Origin: Ignavibacteriales bacterium | GTDB lineage: Bacteria > Bacteroidota > Ignavibacteria > UBA10030 | Length of the DNA: 64,000 nucleotides | Direction of reading: 5' to 3' | Assembly (NCBI GenBank): GCA_026390575.1 | Contig: JAPLFR010000009.1 | Coordinates: forward strand, 124,001-188,000 | Part shown: in pieces, positions 45,725 through 54,691 of the stretch | Numbering within the stretch: position 1 is the stretch's first letter | Layout of the letters: each line of letters begins with the position of its first letter | Translations under genes and position numbers: made by a program | The notes under the pieces: model-generated | Seen by the model: only the letters and a program-made list of their open reading frames with translations | The model's database searches: none | What the model was told of the DNA's origin: nothing

Positions 45725-46990
45725 ATGAATAAGAAAACTGTGAGCGATATAAGTTTTACCGGCAAGCGCGTTATTATGCGCGTGGATTTTAACGTACCAC
45801 TGAAGAGCGGCGTCATTCAAGACGACATCCGTATGCGGGCAGCACTTCCAACAATTAAATATGTCCTTGATCAAAAACCAAAATATCTCGTGCTCATGTC
45901 ACACCTTGGAGATCCGAAAAAAGATACTCAGAAAGCAAAAGAGAAAGCCGAGAAAGATGGCAAGCCATTCGATGAAGCAAAGTTCATCGAAGGCAAACAT
46001 AAGATGAAACCGATCGTTGCCCATCTTGCGGAACTTCTGAACAAACCGGTAAAACTTGCTCCGGCAGCCATTGGCGCAGAAACGAAAGCAATGGTTGACG
46101 GATTGAAGGATGGCGAAATTCTGATGCTCGAGAATACCCGCTTCCATAAACAAGAGACTTCAAAAGATCCAGCGGAACGTGAACAGATGGCGAAGGAACT
46201 TGCTTCCTATGGCGATATCTTTGTCAATGATGCATTTGGCACTGCACACCGTGCGCATGCATCTACAGAGACTATTGCACATTATTTGCCGGCTGTTGCA
46301 GGATTCTTGATGGAGAAAGAATTGGCGTATCTCGGCAAAGCAGTTGAGAATCCCGCGAAGCCGTACGTTGCAATCATCGGCGGTGCAAAAATATCCGGCA
46401 AAATTGATGTCATCCAGAACCTTATGAACAAAGTGGATGCGCTGCTCATTGGCGGTGGAATGATCTTCACGTTCTACAAAGCACAAGGATTGGAGATCGG
46501 AAAATCGTTGTTAGAAGAAGATAAAGTCGAATTGGCAAAGAAAATTCTTGATGAGGCAAAAGCGAAAAATGTAAGGTTGATGCTGCCGGTCGATTGTGTC
46601 ATTTCCGATAAGTTTGATAACGCAGCAGCGATAAAGACAGTGAAAATCAACGCAATCCCATCTGATTGGATTGGAATGGATATCGGTCCTGAGACTATCA
46701 AAATATACAGCGATGAAATCGTGAAAGCGAAAACGGTTGTTTGGAACGGACCGATGGGTGTATTTGAAATGCCGAACTTTTCAAAAGGAACTACTGCCGT
46801 TGCTCAAGCGTTAGTTACTGCAACAAAGGCGGGCGCGATTACAGTAGTTGGCGGCGGAGATTCTGCGTCGGCCATTGCACAAGCCGGACTCGATAAAGCC
46901 GTATCGCATGTCTCAACAGGCGGCGGTGCTTCATTGGAATTCTTGGAAGGAAAAGTTCTGCCGGGTGTTGCGGCGCTGAATGATAAGTGA
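45725..46990 (+). CDS. pgk: Phosphoglycerate kinase
   Basis: Transfers the acyl-phosphate of 1,3-bisphosphoglycerate to ADP. 421 residues (family about 390-415); the extra length is a Lys-rich insert near 63-85 ([19 protein letters not shown]). N-domain: [17 protein letters not shown] (about 13-29), [20 protein letters not shown] and [14 protein letters not shown] (about 158-171). C-domain: [15 protein letters not shown] (about 217-231), [22 protein letters not shown] (about 339-349) and [11 protein letters not shown]. Directly follows gap. Confidence 0.98.
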   Translation: MNKKTVSDISFTGKRVIMRVDFNVPLKSGVIQDDIRMRAALPTIKYVLDQKPKYLVLMSHLGDPKKDTQKAKEKAEKDGKPFDEAKFIEGKHKMKPIVAHLAELLNKPVKLAPAAIGAETKAMVDGLKDGEILMLENTRFHKQETSKDPAEREQMAKELASYGDIFVNDAFGTAHRAHASTETIAHYLPAVAGFLMEKELAYLGKAVENPAKPYVAIIGGAKISGKIDVIQNLMNKVDALLIGGGMIFTFYKAQGLEIGKSLLEEDKVELAKKILDEAKAKNVRLMLPVDCVISDKFDNAAAIKTVKINAIPSDWIGMDIGPETIKIYSDEIVKAKTVVWNGPMGVFEMPNFSKGTTAVAQALVTATKAGAITVVGGGDSASAIAQAGLDKAVSHVSTGGGASLEFLEGKVLPGVAALNDK

Positions 46991-46995
46991 GAAAA

Positions 46996-47040
46996 GGTAG
47001 AAGGTAGAAAGTAAAAGGTAAAAAGAAGAAAGTAATTAGC
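46996..47040. repeat. Purine-rich period-7 tract after pgk
   Basis: AAAAGGT, AGAAGGT, AGAAAGT, AAAAGGT, AAAAAGA, AGAAAGT in register. No terminator is visible directly after pgk. A further GCGCCACTGGCGC palindrome lies at 47113-47126 just before the rhomboid start. Confidence 0.75.
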
Positions 47041-47139
47041 TGTCAGATAAACAATGGCTGCATTTTTTCGATCACACAATCACCGAATTATTAAATCTCC
47101 GCCGAAAGCGGTTGCGCCACTGGCGCAGAAAATCTGAAA

Positions 47140-48051
47140 ATGGCTTACGACAATCAAGGCAATTACTACCGTCCCTCAATGTTTGGAGGATTCCAATTTT
47201 TCCCGCCTGTCATAAAGGGATTATTGATCACCAATAGTGCCATATTTATTTTAATGTGGTTCTTCAGTGCGTTCCATTTTAACGGCATAAGTTTGCATAT
47301 GGTGTTAACAACGGTTTTTGGTTTGATGCCACTCGGTGAGGGTTTCTATCCGTGGCAGCTTATTACCTATCAATTTATGCATGCAGATTTCTGGCATCTA
47401 TTCTTTAATATGGTATTTGGGCTATGGATGTTCGGGATGGAAGTTGAACATATTTGGGGAGCAAAGAAATTTCTTATTTATTATTTATCGTGCGGCGTGG
47501 CGGCTGGGTTATCCCAGCTAATACTTTCGCCGATCTTTGAGCCAGCGCTTGGCCCAACGATCGGGGCATCTGGAGCAATTTACGGCGTTATGATTGCCTT
47601 TGCAGCGATGTTCCCTGATCGATACATATTTCTTTATTTCTTGATTCCAGTGAAAGTAAAATACTTTGTCATTATCCTCATTGTTTTTGGTGTCATGTCG
47701 GTGGGCGGACAGGGAAATGTTGCTAATCTTGCACATCTTGGCGGAGCGGTCGCTGGATATCTTTATATTTTATATGATCGCCGGCAATTGACTCGTGGAA
47801 AAAGTCGCGGAACTTTTCAATCGTGGATGTCATCTGCGCCTTGGAGCCATCCAACAACTTCTTCGGGCGATGTAGTGGATGCAAAGGTATTTGATATAAA
47901 CAAATCGAAATCTTTCGAACCGAAAGAGCCCCCAGTGGACGCACAAAAGCGCATTGATGAGATTCTTGACAAAATCAGCCGAAGCGGATATCAAAGTTTA
48001 TCGGAGGAAGAGAAGAAGATACTCTTCGAAGCAAGTAAACGTATGAATTAA
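47140..48051 (+). CDS. Rhomboid-family intramembrane serine protease
   Basis: 303 residues. Six hydrophobic segments between about 20 and 215. The catalytic Ser lies in GPTIGASGAIYGVM (GxSG, about 143-156) and the partner His in NLAHLGGAVAGYLY (about 195-208), forming the Ser-His dyad inside the membrane. HADFWHLFFNMVFGLWMFG (about 80-98) supplies the conserved His and Asn of the oxyanion site and L1 region. The last ~90 residues are a soluble charged tail (DEILDKISRSGYQSLSEEEKKIL), a form common in Bacteroidota. Substrates unknown. No good SD before the ATG. Confidence 0.93.
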   Translation: MAYDNQGNYYRPSMFGGFQFFPPVIKGLLITNSAIFILMWFFSAFHFNGISLHMVLTTVFGLMPLGEGFYPWQLITYQFMHADFWHLFFNMVFGLWMFGMEVEHIWGAKKFLIYYLSCGVAAGLSQLILSPIFEPALGPTIGASGAIYGVMIAFAAMFPDRYIFLYFLIPVKVKYFVIILIVFGVMSVGGQGNVANLAHLGGAVAGYLYILYDRRQLTRGKSRGTFQSWMSSAPWSHPTTSSGDVVDAKVFDINKSKSFEPKEPPVDAQKRIDEILDKISRSGYQSLSEEEKKILFEASKRMN

Positions 48052-48058
48052 ATTGTAG

Positions 48059-48088
48059 GGGCACGATTCATCGTGCCCTTTGTTTTTA
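48059..48088 (+). terminator. Terminator between rhomboid and ispG
   Basis: GGGCACGAT (48059-48067) and ATCGTGCCC (48070-48078) form a perfect 9-bp stem, followed by TTTGTTTTT. The ispG ATG follows only ~20 nt later, so ispG transcription must begin within or beyond the hairpin or depend on read-through. Confidence 0.85.
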
Positions 48089-48108
48089 TATGGAAAGATA
48101 GATGATCG

Positions 48109-49200
48109 ATGAGCCAACAACACGAGACATACAAGGTAACTACACGAAGGAAGACTCGGCAAGTTAATATCGGCGGCATAAAAGTCGGTGGTGATGCGCC
48201 AATCTCTGTACAAACAATGACAAAAACAAAAACGGATGATGTTGCTGGTACTATCGCACAAATCAAAGCAGCGACAGAAGCCGGTGTCGATATTGTTCGA
48301 GTGACGGTTAATGACAAAGAAGCTGCAGCTGCAATGACTGAAATTGTAAAACAGTCACCGGTACCAATTGTCGCAGATATTCATTTCAATCACATTTTCG
48401 CTCTTAAGGCAATTGAAGCCGGTGTGGCAAAAGTTCGTCTCAATCCCGGCAATATTGGATCGAAGGATCGCATCAAACAAGTACTGACGGCAGCAAAAGA
48501 GCGCAGTATTCCTATTCGTATTGGAGTGAATTCCGGTTCGTTGGAAGAAGATATCCTCCAAAAACATGGCTACCCAACAGCGGAAGCATTGTACGAAAGT
48601 GCAATGCGCCACGTGGAAATTTGTAATGAATATGACTTCAAAGATCTTGTCATCTCGGTAAAATCCACGGACGTGAAATTGATGATTGAAGCGTATCGGC
48701 TTGTTGCGGAACGAACAGACATTCCATTGCATCTGGGTGTCACAGAAGCTGGACCGACACGCAGCGGCACTATTAAATCGGCGGTTGGTATTGGTGCTTT
48801 ACTTGCTGAAGGAATTGGCGACACGATTCGCGTTTCGCTTACCGACGATCCTGTGAAGGAAGTTGAAGTAGGAAAAGAAATTTTGCGTTCGCTTAACCTT
48901 GCTTCACGCACTGTCGAATTAATTGCATGCCCAACATGCGGCCGGATCGAAGTTGACCTTTTTAAAATCATGGGCGAGCTTGAAGAAAAACTTGCAAAGG
49001 TAAAGAAACCTGTCACGATTGCAGTGCTCGGTTGCGTGGTGAACGGTCCCGGAGAAGCAAGTTCTGCAGATATTGGTATAGCAGCAGGCAAAGGGGTCGG
49101 CATTCTCTATCGCAAAGGTGAGATGATCAAGCGCGTCAAAGAGAACGAAATTGTTGCTACCATATTGGAAGAAGTAGAAAAGTTCCAGCCAAAAAGTTAA
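48109..49200 (+). CDS. ispG: 4-hydroxy-3-methylbut-2-enyl diphosphate synthase (IspG/GcpE)
   Basis: Iron-sulfur enzyme of the MEP isoprenoid pathway, acting before IspH. 363 residues, the short bacterial form. TIM-barrel start RQVNIGGIKVGGDAPISVQTM (in part, about 17-36), PIVADIHFNH, VRLNPGNIGSKDRI and VTEAGPTRSGTIKSA are clear. [4Fe-4S] ligands are CPTCGR (about 265-270) and LGCVVNGPGEA (about 307-317). No other MEP gene lies in the window. Confidence 0.97.
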   Translation: MSQQHETYKVTTRRKTRQVNIGGIKVGGDAPISVQTMTKTKTDDVAGTIAQIKAATEAGVDIVRVTVNDKEAAAAMTEIVKQSPVPIVADIHFNHIFALKAIEAGVAKVRLNPGNIGSKDRIKQVLTAAKERSIPIRIGVNSGSLEEDILQKHGYPTAEALYESAMRHVEICNEYDFKDLVISVKSTDVKLMIEAYRLVAERTDIPLHLGVTEAGPTRSGTIKSAVGIGALLAEGIGDTIRVSLTDDPVKEVEVGKEILRSLNLASRTVELIACPTCGRIEVDLFKIMGELEEKLAKVKKPVTIAVLGCVVNGPGEASSADIGIAAGKGVGILYRKGEMIKRVKENEIVATILEEVEKFQPKS

Positions 49201-49550
49201 TAAAGAGAAACGGAAATGTAAGAACCTGGAATGATTAAAGTTGTTGCATCGGTAGGAAAAGGAATGACTATCATAGCTAAAGGTCATTCGGCTCGGATCA
49301 TCGCAGCAGCCGCCTCGGTGGTATTGTCAGGATCTCAATTTCGATTGCAGCAGGAATGGTTCTTGTGTTGCGAACATTTAGACCTGGAGTACGAAGAACC
49401 TCTTCGATTCAATCAAAGAGCCTTCCCCGACTTTCTGGATAATTCAAGCAACAATCAATTTATAAATTTTAAGCTTAAAATTAGTCCAATTGCGGTGAGG
49501 TCAGTATGTAATACCGCAAGAGTTCATTGATTCTCTCATAGGAGAATGTC
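49201..49550. other. Gene-poor spacer between ispG and a lipoprotein gene
   Basis: 350 bp. A 99-codon plus-strand frame (49231-49530) exists but has no good RBS, no recognisable motif and an uneven composition. I see no terminator, palindrome or RNA signature. The last bases (CATAGGAGAATGTC) carry the RBS of the next gene. Confidence 0.5.
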
Positions 49551-50363
49551 ATGAAAAGGCTGTTTTTAACGACAATATTGATTGGAGCAGTTGTTCTCGC
49601 AGGGTGCAATAAACAAAATGCATTGCCAAACACACCAACACTCACTACACCGTCCAATCCGGCTGTAACAAATGCCAGCGGACAGCCTGTCCCTAATTTA
49701 AGCAGTGTTCCAAACTACGGTGGATTGTTGTCCACCGTTCAATATGATTACTCAACTCCTGCGTATCAGGGAATTCCTTCATATACCGTTACTTTTAAAT
49801 TGGGATTTGCTCAATTTGGAAACGGAGTGGATGTCGGTACTGTAACGGTAGTTTCCGATACGCTGCCAAAACATACTGACGGGTCAAAGATTTACTATAT
49901 GAATAATTTTACATTGGGTGGAACGGGACTCTCTTCTGTTGAATTCTCTAATGGCACCGTACATAACTGGACTGTTTCCGGTGGAGGAGGTATTCCTGCA
50001 ATTACAAGTGGTCTTTATACACTAACACCTGTTACATTTGAAATCAGTTCACCTGCCAGTGGTGAAAATATAGTGAAGGCAAATGGACTGAATATAAATT
50101 GGACCAATGCAAATCCCAATGGACTTGATTCCATTCTCATTGTTATTGTTGGGAATGGAGGTTCATTTATGAAGAGCTCGATTTCATCGGGATCGTCTTC
50201 ATCCCAAGGCAGCTATTCAATCGCGGGCAGCGACCTTGGCGCGATGACTGGAACGTGTGTACTGCAGGTTGTCAAATATCGCTACAATGTGGTTATTATC
50301 AGTAGCAAAGTTTTTATCGTGATGGCTGAGATAGTAAAACAAGAGACGATCAATCTTCAATAG
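49551..50363 (+). CDS. Putative lipoprotein, unknown function
   Basis: 270 residues with a lipoprotein signal MKRLFLTTILIGAVVLAGC (lipobox LAGC, Cys19). The mature part starts with a Thr/Pro/Ser/Asn-rich linker (about 22-60) and continues as a beta-rich region (VTFKLGFAQFGNGVDVGTVTV; TPVTFEISSPASGENI; NGLNINWTNANPNGLDSI), resembling Ig-like or carbohydrate-binding surface lipoproteins. No catalytic motif. AGGAG precedes the ATG. Confidence 0.75.
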   Translation: MKRLFLTTILIGAVVLAGCNKQNALPNTPTLTTPSNPAVTNASGQPVPNLSSVPNYGGLLSTVQYDYSTPAYQGIPSYTVTFKLGFAQFGNGVDVGTVTVVSDTLPKHTDGSKIYYMNNFTLGGTGLSSVEFSNGTVHNWTVSGGGGIPAITSGLYTLTPVTFEISSPASGENIVKANGLNINWTNANPNGLDSILIVIVGNGGSFMKSSISSGSSSSQGSYSIAGSDLGAMTGTCVLQVVKYRYNVVIISSKVFIVMAEIVKQETINLQ

Positions 50364-50547
50364 ATTTGATCTTAATTTCACGTTATTCCACATGCCGTCT
50401 TACCAGGGGGTATTCGATTCTAATTTCTTCTGAATCTATATTTGAACTATCCTTTTTCTGTTTTCCCACAGACTTCAAGACTGCCTTTAAACCTTTTTCG
50501 CCGTAACTCATCAAACAATGGAAGTCATTAATAAAAGGAGAAACATA

Positions 50548-51021
50548 ATGAAACGACTTACAGTAATGATAGCGGCTGTTTTGATGCTCTTCAGTGCTCA
50601 ATTGTACAGCCAGCTGGACGATACGAAGCAGATTCATAAGTTCATGGGGAAGCTTAATCTTACCGATGAACAAAAGAAGGATGTTGAAAAAATCCATTTC
50701 GATGCGGAGAAGCAGACAATTGCTCAAAAGGCGAAAGTGGAAACTGCGCGAATTGAACTCCAACAGCTCCTGAAGGCAGATGCCCCGGACAAAGCATCCA
50801 TCGAGAAAAAGATCAACGATCTAGCAGATCTGAAAGTGCAGATGCATATGATCAAGATCAACTCGTGGTTTGCAATTAATAAATTGCTGACGCCCGATCA
50901 GCAAAAAACATGGAAGAAAGTGTTAGAGTATGGTCCAGAGCTTCAACGACACAAGATGATGAGGCAGATGAGAAACAGGCATATGCCGTCACCGCATCCA
51001 GATGCACCTATGCCAAAGTAA
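50548..51021 (+). CDS. Spy/CpxP-like periplasmic protein
   Basis: 157 residues from ATG 50548 with AAAGGAG upstream. Signal peptide MKRLTVMIAAVLMLFSAQLYSQ, then an all-helical domain with two LTxxQ-type motifs: LNLTDEQKKDVEKI (about 36-49) and LLTPDQQKTWKKV (about 115-127), which define the Spy/CpxP/LTXXQ family of periplasmic stress chaperones and metal sensors. The C-terminus is Met/His/Pro-rich (HKMMRQMRNRHMPSPHPDAP), a likely metal-binding tail. Probably part of an envelope-stress response. Confidence 0.82.
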   Translation: MKRLTVMIAAVLMLFSAQLYSQLDDTKQIHKFMGKLNLTDEQKKDVEKIHFDAEKQTIAQKAKVETARIELQQLLKADAPDKASIEKKINDLADLKVQMHMIKINSWFAINKLLTPDQQKTWKKVLEYGPELQRHKMMRQMRNRHMPSPHPDAPMPK

Positions 51022-51058
51022 GATTCATATAAAAGAAGATTGTAAATAAACAAAGAAC

Positions 51059-51089
51059 GGGTCGATTCGAGCAGTCGACCCTTTTGTTT
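51059..51089 (+). terminator. Terminator after the Spy-like gene
   Basis: GGGTCGA (51059-51065) pairs with TCGACCC (51075-51081), then TTTTGTTTG. Confidence 0.8.
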
Positions 51090-51183
51090 GTACATTCCGT
51101 GTGAGACATTCATAAAAAAATTGGAATCCTTTTCAGGAACTTGGCATCCCACCTATATGTTAAATGAGCAAAGGAGAAAGAAT

Positions 51184-51420
51184 ATGCCCGTGTACGATTA
51201 CCGATGTACAGATTGTAATTCAACATATGATGTTTTCCATAAAGGACATGAAGTATTGCAGGATGTTGTATGTCCGTCTTGTGGATCTTTTCACCACAAG
51301 AAATTGATGTCGATTCCGTTAGTATCTATGGGAGCTAATTCTTCAAGTTCAAAAAATTCATCTGCTCCCTCCTGTGAATCAGGCGGTTGTTGCGGTAGCG
51401 GCAGCTGTGGATTAAATTGA
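51184..51420 (+). CDS. FmdB-type zinc-ribbon protein
   Basis: 78 residues from ATG 51184 (MPVYDYRCTDCNSTYDVFHKG) with AAGGAGAAAG upstream; the longer frame is not supported. The zinc ribbon is CTDC (8-11) and CPSCG (about 35-39). The C-terminal third is Ser/Asn/Gly/Cys-rich (SCESGGCCGSGSCGLN), typical of this family. Function unproven; named from a formamidase-operon regulator. Confidence 0.9.
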   Translation: MPVYDYRCTDCNSTYDVFHKGHEVLQDVVCPSCGSFHHKKLMSIPLVSMGANSSSSKNSSAPSCESGGCCGSGSCGLN

Positions 51421-51533
51421 AATATCCCGCAGAAAAACTCGACGTTCATCTTTGTGATGTTAATCCTTTTCACTTTTCTTGCATCTCATACTTACACAAG
51501 AAAATTATAGATCTATTTGGAAATAAATAAATA

Positions 51534-51920
51534 ATGACGGAATCACAAATAATTTTATATGCAATCTCAGCACTCATCCTTTTGTTCTATGTACGACGAT
51601 TCATTCAGCGAGCGCGTATGAAAGAGTATTCACCAAAACAAGTCGCAGGAATATTAAGTGATGATTCTGTTGTTCTTCTCGACGTACGATCACGAGAGGA
51701 GAGAAATCATCAATACATCAAAGGGTCAATGCATATTCCTGTTAGTGAAATTGCGCAAAAATTGCATTTATTGGAAAAATATAAAGAAAAAGAAATCATT
51801 TGCTACTGCCATTCAGGAAGTAGAAGTATGGCGGCAGTGTCGATCTTACATAAGCATGGATTTAATGCCGCCAATATGAAAGGCGGAATGATAGAATGGA
51901 ATTCACAAAAATTAACATAA
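51534..51920 (+). CDS. Membrane-anchored rhodanese-like protein
   Basis: 128 residues. N-terminal hydrophobic helix (about 5-22, ILYAISALILLFYV), then a single rhodanese domain: VVLLDVRSREERNHQYIKGSMHIPV (in part, about 42-65) and active loop CYCHSGSRSMAAV (about 90-102), with the catalytic Cys in CHSGSRS. Likely handles sulfane sulfur. Lies upstream of DUF302 and thioredoxin genes, a redox/sulfur context. Confidence 0.9.
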   Translation: MTESQIILYAISALILLFYVRRFIQRARMKEYSPKQVAGILSDDSVVLLDVRSREERNHQYIKGSMHIPVSEIAQKLHLLEKYKEKEIICYCHSGSRSMAAVSILHKHGFNAANMKGGMIEWNSQKLT

Positions 51921-51994
51921 TAAAATGTTGTTTTCATTGTTGCATTGTTGATTCCATAGAGAGCGATGAACAATAAATTGAAGGAAGAAAAGCA

Positions 51995-52378
51995 ATGAAG
52001 TACGGATTCTCAAAATCGACAGATCTCTTGTTCGATGATGCGGTAATCAGAGTAACAGAGGAATTGAAGAAAGAAGGATTCGGTGTCCTGACTACTATCG
52101 ATATAAAAGACACGTTGAAGAAAAAACTTAATGTTGATTTATCAAGATATGTCATTCTTGGAGCCTGCAATCCGCCCTTTGCATATCAAGCAATACAGGC
52201 GGAAGAAGAAATCGGATTGTTGCTTCCCTGTAATGTTATTGTGTTTGAGAAAGAAGGGAAAACCGCTGTTGCAGCATTCGATCCAATGGCGATGACGAAG
52301 ATCGTAGAGAATTCTGCTATCCAGCCGATAGCGCAAGAAATGAAAGCGCGGCTTGAGCGGGTGATAGCAGCAGTATAA
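51995..52378 (+). CDS. DUF302-domain protein
   Basis: 127 residues. The blocks FDDAVIRVTEELKKEGFGVLTTIDI and YVILGACNPPFAYQAIQAEEEIGLLLPCNVIVFE are the DUF302 signature (both quoted in part; about 14-38 and 51-84). Conserved Cys in GACNPP and LLPCNV may bind metal or heme. Function unknown; often found near thioredoxin or sulfur genes, as here. GAAGGAAGAAAAGC gives an RBS. Confidence 0.88.
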   Translation: MKYGFSKSTDLLFDDAVIRVTEELKKEGFGVLTTIDIKDTLKKKLNVDLSRYVILGACNPPFAYQAIQAEEEIGLLLPCNVIVFEKEGKTAVAAFDPMAMTKIVENSAIQPIAQEMKARLERVIAAV

Positions 52379-52420
52379 GGAATTTTTAAAGAACAATTAT
52401 TTATCATGAAGGAACCGATC

Positions 52421-52783
52421 ATGGCAGAGCAATTAACAAAAGGTGCTTTCTTACAGAAAGTATTTAATTATGAAACAAATAAAGAGTGGAAATTTGAAGG
52501 CGATATACCAGCAGTGATTGATTTTTGGGCTCCATGGTGCGGACCGTGCCGGATGGTGGGTCCTATTATCGATGAGCTATCAACAGAATACGCTGGTAAG
52601 GTAAATTTCTATAAAGTGAATGTAGATGACGAACAGGAACTTGCAGGAGTATTTGGCGTTCGAAGCATCCCCTCAATGCTGTTTGTTCCGAAAGAAGGAA
52701 GGCCAAAGATGTCCATTGGTGCATTACCGAAAGAGGCACTCATTGATGCCATTAAAAATGAATTAAGTGTTTCAGCGAATTAA
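52421..52783 (+). CDS. Thioredoxin
   Basis: 120 residues from ATG 52421 (MAEQLTKGAF), which has AAGGAA just upstream; an ATG 15 bp earlier is the alternative. Active site FWAPWCGPCRMVGPI (about 30-44), DELSTEYAGKVNFYKVNVDD, cis-Pro loop VRSIPSMLFV (about 72-81). A cytosolic dithiol oxidoreductase. It is the third gene of a small rhodanese-DUF302-thioredoxin run. Confidence 0.95.
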   Translation: MAEQLTKGAFLQKVFNYETNKEWKFEGDIPAVIDFWAPWCGPCRMVGPIIDELSTEYAGKVNFYKVNVDDEQELAGVFGVRSIPSMLFVPKEGRPKMSIGALPKEALIDAIKNELSVSAN

Positions 52784-52788
52784 CAATC

Positions 52789-53024
52789 TCCGATGCACCT
52801 CGAAGATGCGTCGGAGTTGGCTTCCCCTTCAGGTAAAAATCGTTGACTCGCTTCTATCAGCTACGATAAGACATCTACATCAAATAATCTCGGTTGCTCA
52901 ACCTGCAGAATTGCATGATTATTGCATTCCATATGACTTGTCATATATGCAATTATTCAGGAACTATTCTTTGAATAAATTGTTCTGTAATGAAATGATT
53001 TGCATATATTGGACACCGATGCAA
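52789..53024. promoter_or_regulatory. Hairpin then cluster of TTGCAT/ATGCAA boxes in a 330-bp gap
   Basis: CTCCGA...TCGGAG hairpin (52789-52817) follows thioredoxin but lacks a T-run. The hexamer TTGCAT or its complement then occurs at 52911, 52922, 52947, 53000 and 53019. The last two are part of a perfect ATTTGCAT/ATGCAAAT inverted repeat (52998-53005 and 53019-53026). This looks like an operator array for the gene at 53114. A 99-codon frame here (52767-53066) has no protein-like features. Confidence 0.45.
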
Positions 53025-53113
53025 ATGCTTAACGTAGGATGGCTCAAAAAGCATGTTCTTCAATGATAATATTCTAATCCACAATAATTCAAATAATTTC
53101 AAGGAGACGTAAT

Positions 53114-53401
53114 ATGATGAAAAGAATGAGTGTAGTTTTGTTCACAATTGTCCTCGCACTTTTTATAGTGCTTCCAGTGGCGGCACAAGATATGCCGAAG
53201 AAAGAAAAGAAGACAACGGAAATGAAACAAGCTGGGCCTGTTAAGCAGATTGCATGTGACGATGCATGCGGTTTCGTTGTGCGGAGTCGTAATGAAAAAG
53301 AACTCGTTGCGATCACAAAACAACATGTGAAGACCTATCATAAGATGAATGCGACGGATGCACAGCTCAAAGCGAAGATTACCGACGTACCTTCAAAATA
53401 A
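53114..53401 (+). CDS. Small secreted DUF1059-like protein
   Basis: 95 residues: signal peptide MMKRMSVVLFTIVLALFIVLP-type (quoted in part, cleavage near VAAQD), a Lys/Glu linker, then a ~45-residue domain VKQIACDDACGFVVRSRNEK...QHVKTYHKM. That resembles DUF1059, whose pattern is C..C.F...S.....L.....H. Here an exported version. Function unknown. CAAGGAGACG is a strong RBS. Confidence 0.72.
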   Translation: MMKRMSVVLFTIVLALFIVLPVAAQDMPKKEKKTTEMKQAGPVKQIACDDACGFVVRSRNEKELVAITKQHVKTYHKMNATDAQLKAKITDVPSK

Positions 53402-53426
53402 CCTGCTCGCCTTCATTGTTGTTCAT

Positions 53427-53463
53427 AAGAACCCCGTTATATTAAACGGGGTTTCTTGTTTTT
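53427..53463 (+). terminator. Terminator after the DUF1059-like gene
   Basis: ACCCCGTT (53431-53438) and AACGGGGT (53445-53452), extended by A-T pairs, then TTCTTGTTTTT. Confidence 0.85.
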
Positions 53464-53542
53464 GACATATCAGAATGAGCTTGACGGTGTTGCTTCTAAA
53501 CGTTAAGTTTATAACCGCGAATGAAATAAAGTATATAATGAC

Positions 53543-53974
53543 ATGAGATTATGGACGCTTCATCCTTGCTATCTTGATGCAAAAGGCCTTGTTGCGGTAT
53601 GGCGCGAAGCGTTACTTGCACAAAAAGTCCTCCAAGGTAAAACAAAAGCGTATCGTCATCATCCACAATTGATTCGGTTCCAGAAACATTCTCGTCCGGC
53701 AGCTGTCCTCGCTGCATATCTTACAGCCATTCTAAAAGAGGCAAAAGTTCGAGGCTATCATTTCGATGGAAGGAAAATTTCAAGATCTCGCTTTTATGGA
53801 ACATTAGTCGAGACCGATGGGCAGTTGCTTTATGAATGGGACCATCTGAAGCAGAAACTTCGGAAGCGGGATCATCAGAAATATCTATTACTCAAATCTA
53901 CCGAAATACCGAAACCGCATCCTCTTTTTCGAATTATTTCCGGACCCTGTCAGGATTGGGAACGAGTGAAATAA
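53543..53974 (+). CDS. Pyrimidine-dimer DNA glycosylase (Pyr_excise family)
   Basis: 143 residues. MRLWTLHPCYLDAKGLVAVW at the start, LLAQKVLQGKTKAYRHHPQL (about 28-47) and FRIISGPCQDWERV at the end match the cellular relatives of T4 endonuclease V (PF03013). These enzymes excise UV dimers by attack of the N-terminal amine; here residue 2 is Arg rather than Thr, as in many bacterial members, so catalytic equivalence is uncertain. Adds to the DNA-repair content of the window. Confidence 0.85.
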   Translation: MRLWTLHPCYLDAKGLVAVWREALLAQKVLQGKTKAYRHHPQLIRFQKHSRPAAVLAAYLTAILKEAKVRGYHFDGRKISRSRFYGTLVETDGQLLYEWDHLKQKLRKRDHQKYLLLKSTEIPKPHPLFRIISGPCQDWERVK

Positions 53975-54105
53975 AGAAATATCTTTAAAAAGGCCAGATA
54001 CCTTATTGCTATAACAATATTCTCCCTTTGCTCTTTCCATCCATTTTCTTTACCTTTTCTCGTTATCAAACCGTAACTCATTCGATAGGCAAAAAGGGGG
54101 TTTGT

Positions 54106-54654
54106 ATGAATCCAATTCAATTACCGTCGATCGTTTTGGGCTCCCCGCTTATTTTTATACTCTTGAACGGATGTTTCGTTTCGAAAGAAATGAACACGGC
54201 ATCCATTCCAGCAGTGAAATCCTTCGACCTTCAACGATTCCTCGGAACATGGTATGAGGTTGCACGCCTTCCTCATTCGTTTGAAAATGGATTGGATAAA
54301 GTAACTGCTACGTATACGTTACGTGATGACGGTAAGATAGATGTACTCAATAGGGGATTCAATACAGTAAAAGGAGAATGGAAGGAAGCCAAAGGCAAGG
54401 CACGGTTCAAAGATCCTAGTACTGGAACTTTACTTGAAGTCAGCTTTTTCTGGATTTTCTACTCAGATTATAAAGTAATCATACTCGATACGATGAATTA
54501 CTCTTATGCAATGGTGACAAGCAGTTCAAAGAAATATTTATGGATATTGAGTCGAACACCGCATTTAAGCGATGCAATCTCTGATACATTAATTCGTAAA
54601 GCTGGTGACTGGGGATTTAATATCTCTGCGATATATAAAGTACCTCAAGAATAA
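54106..54654 (+). CDS. Outer-membrane lipocalin (Blc-like)
   Basis: 182 residues from ATG 54106. Lipoprotein signal with lipobox ILLNGC (Cys near 23). Lipocalin motif 1 FLGTWYEVARLPHSFENGL (about 45-63) is unmistakable; VTATYTLRDDGKIDVLNRG (about 66-84), ARFKDP and YSYAMVTSSSKKYLWILSRTP (in part, about 131-150) follow the Blc pattern. Binds lysophospholipids or similar in other bacteria. The gap to the SDR gene is 37 bp, so probably one transcript. Confidence 0.93.
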   Translation: MNPIQLPSIVLGSPLIFILLNGCFVSKEMNTASIPAVKSFDLQRFLGTWYEVARLPHSFENGLDKVTATYTLRDDGKIDVLNRGFNTVKGEWKEAKGKARFKDPSTGTLLEVSFFWIFYSDYKVIILDTMNYSYAMVTSSSKKYLWILSRTPHLSDAISDTLIRKAGDWGFNISAIYKVPQE

Positions 54655-54691
54655 TTATTACTTTTCTTCATCGATTGAATGGAGCAACATT

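Noticed and set aside
49231-49530. 99-codon ORF between ispG and the lipoprotein gene
   Set aside because: No RBS, no known motif and irregular composition; probably chance.
52767-53066. 99-codon ORF after thioredoxin
   Set aside because: Overlaps the thioredoxin end in another frame, no domain pattern, and coincides with a likely regulatory array.
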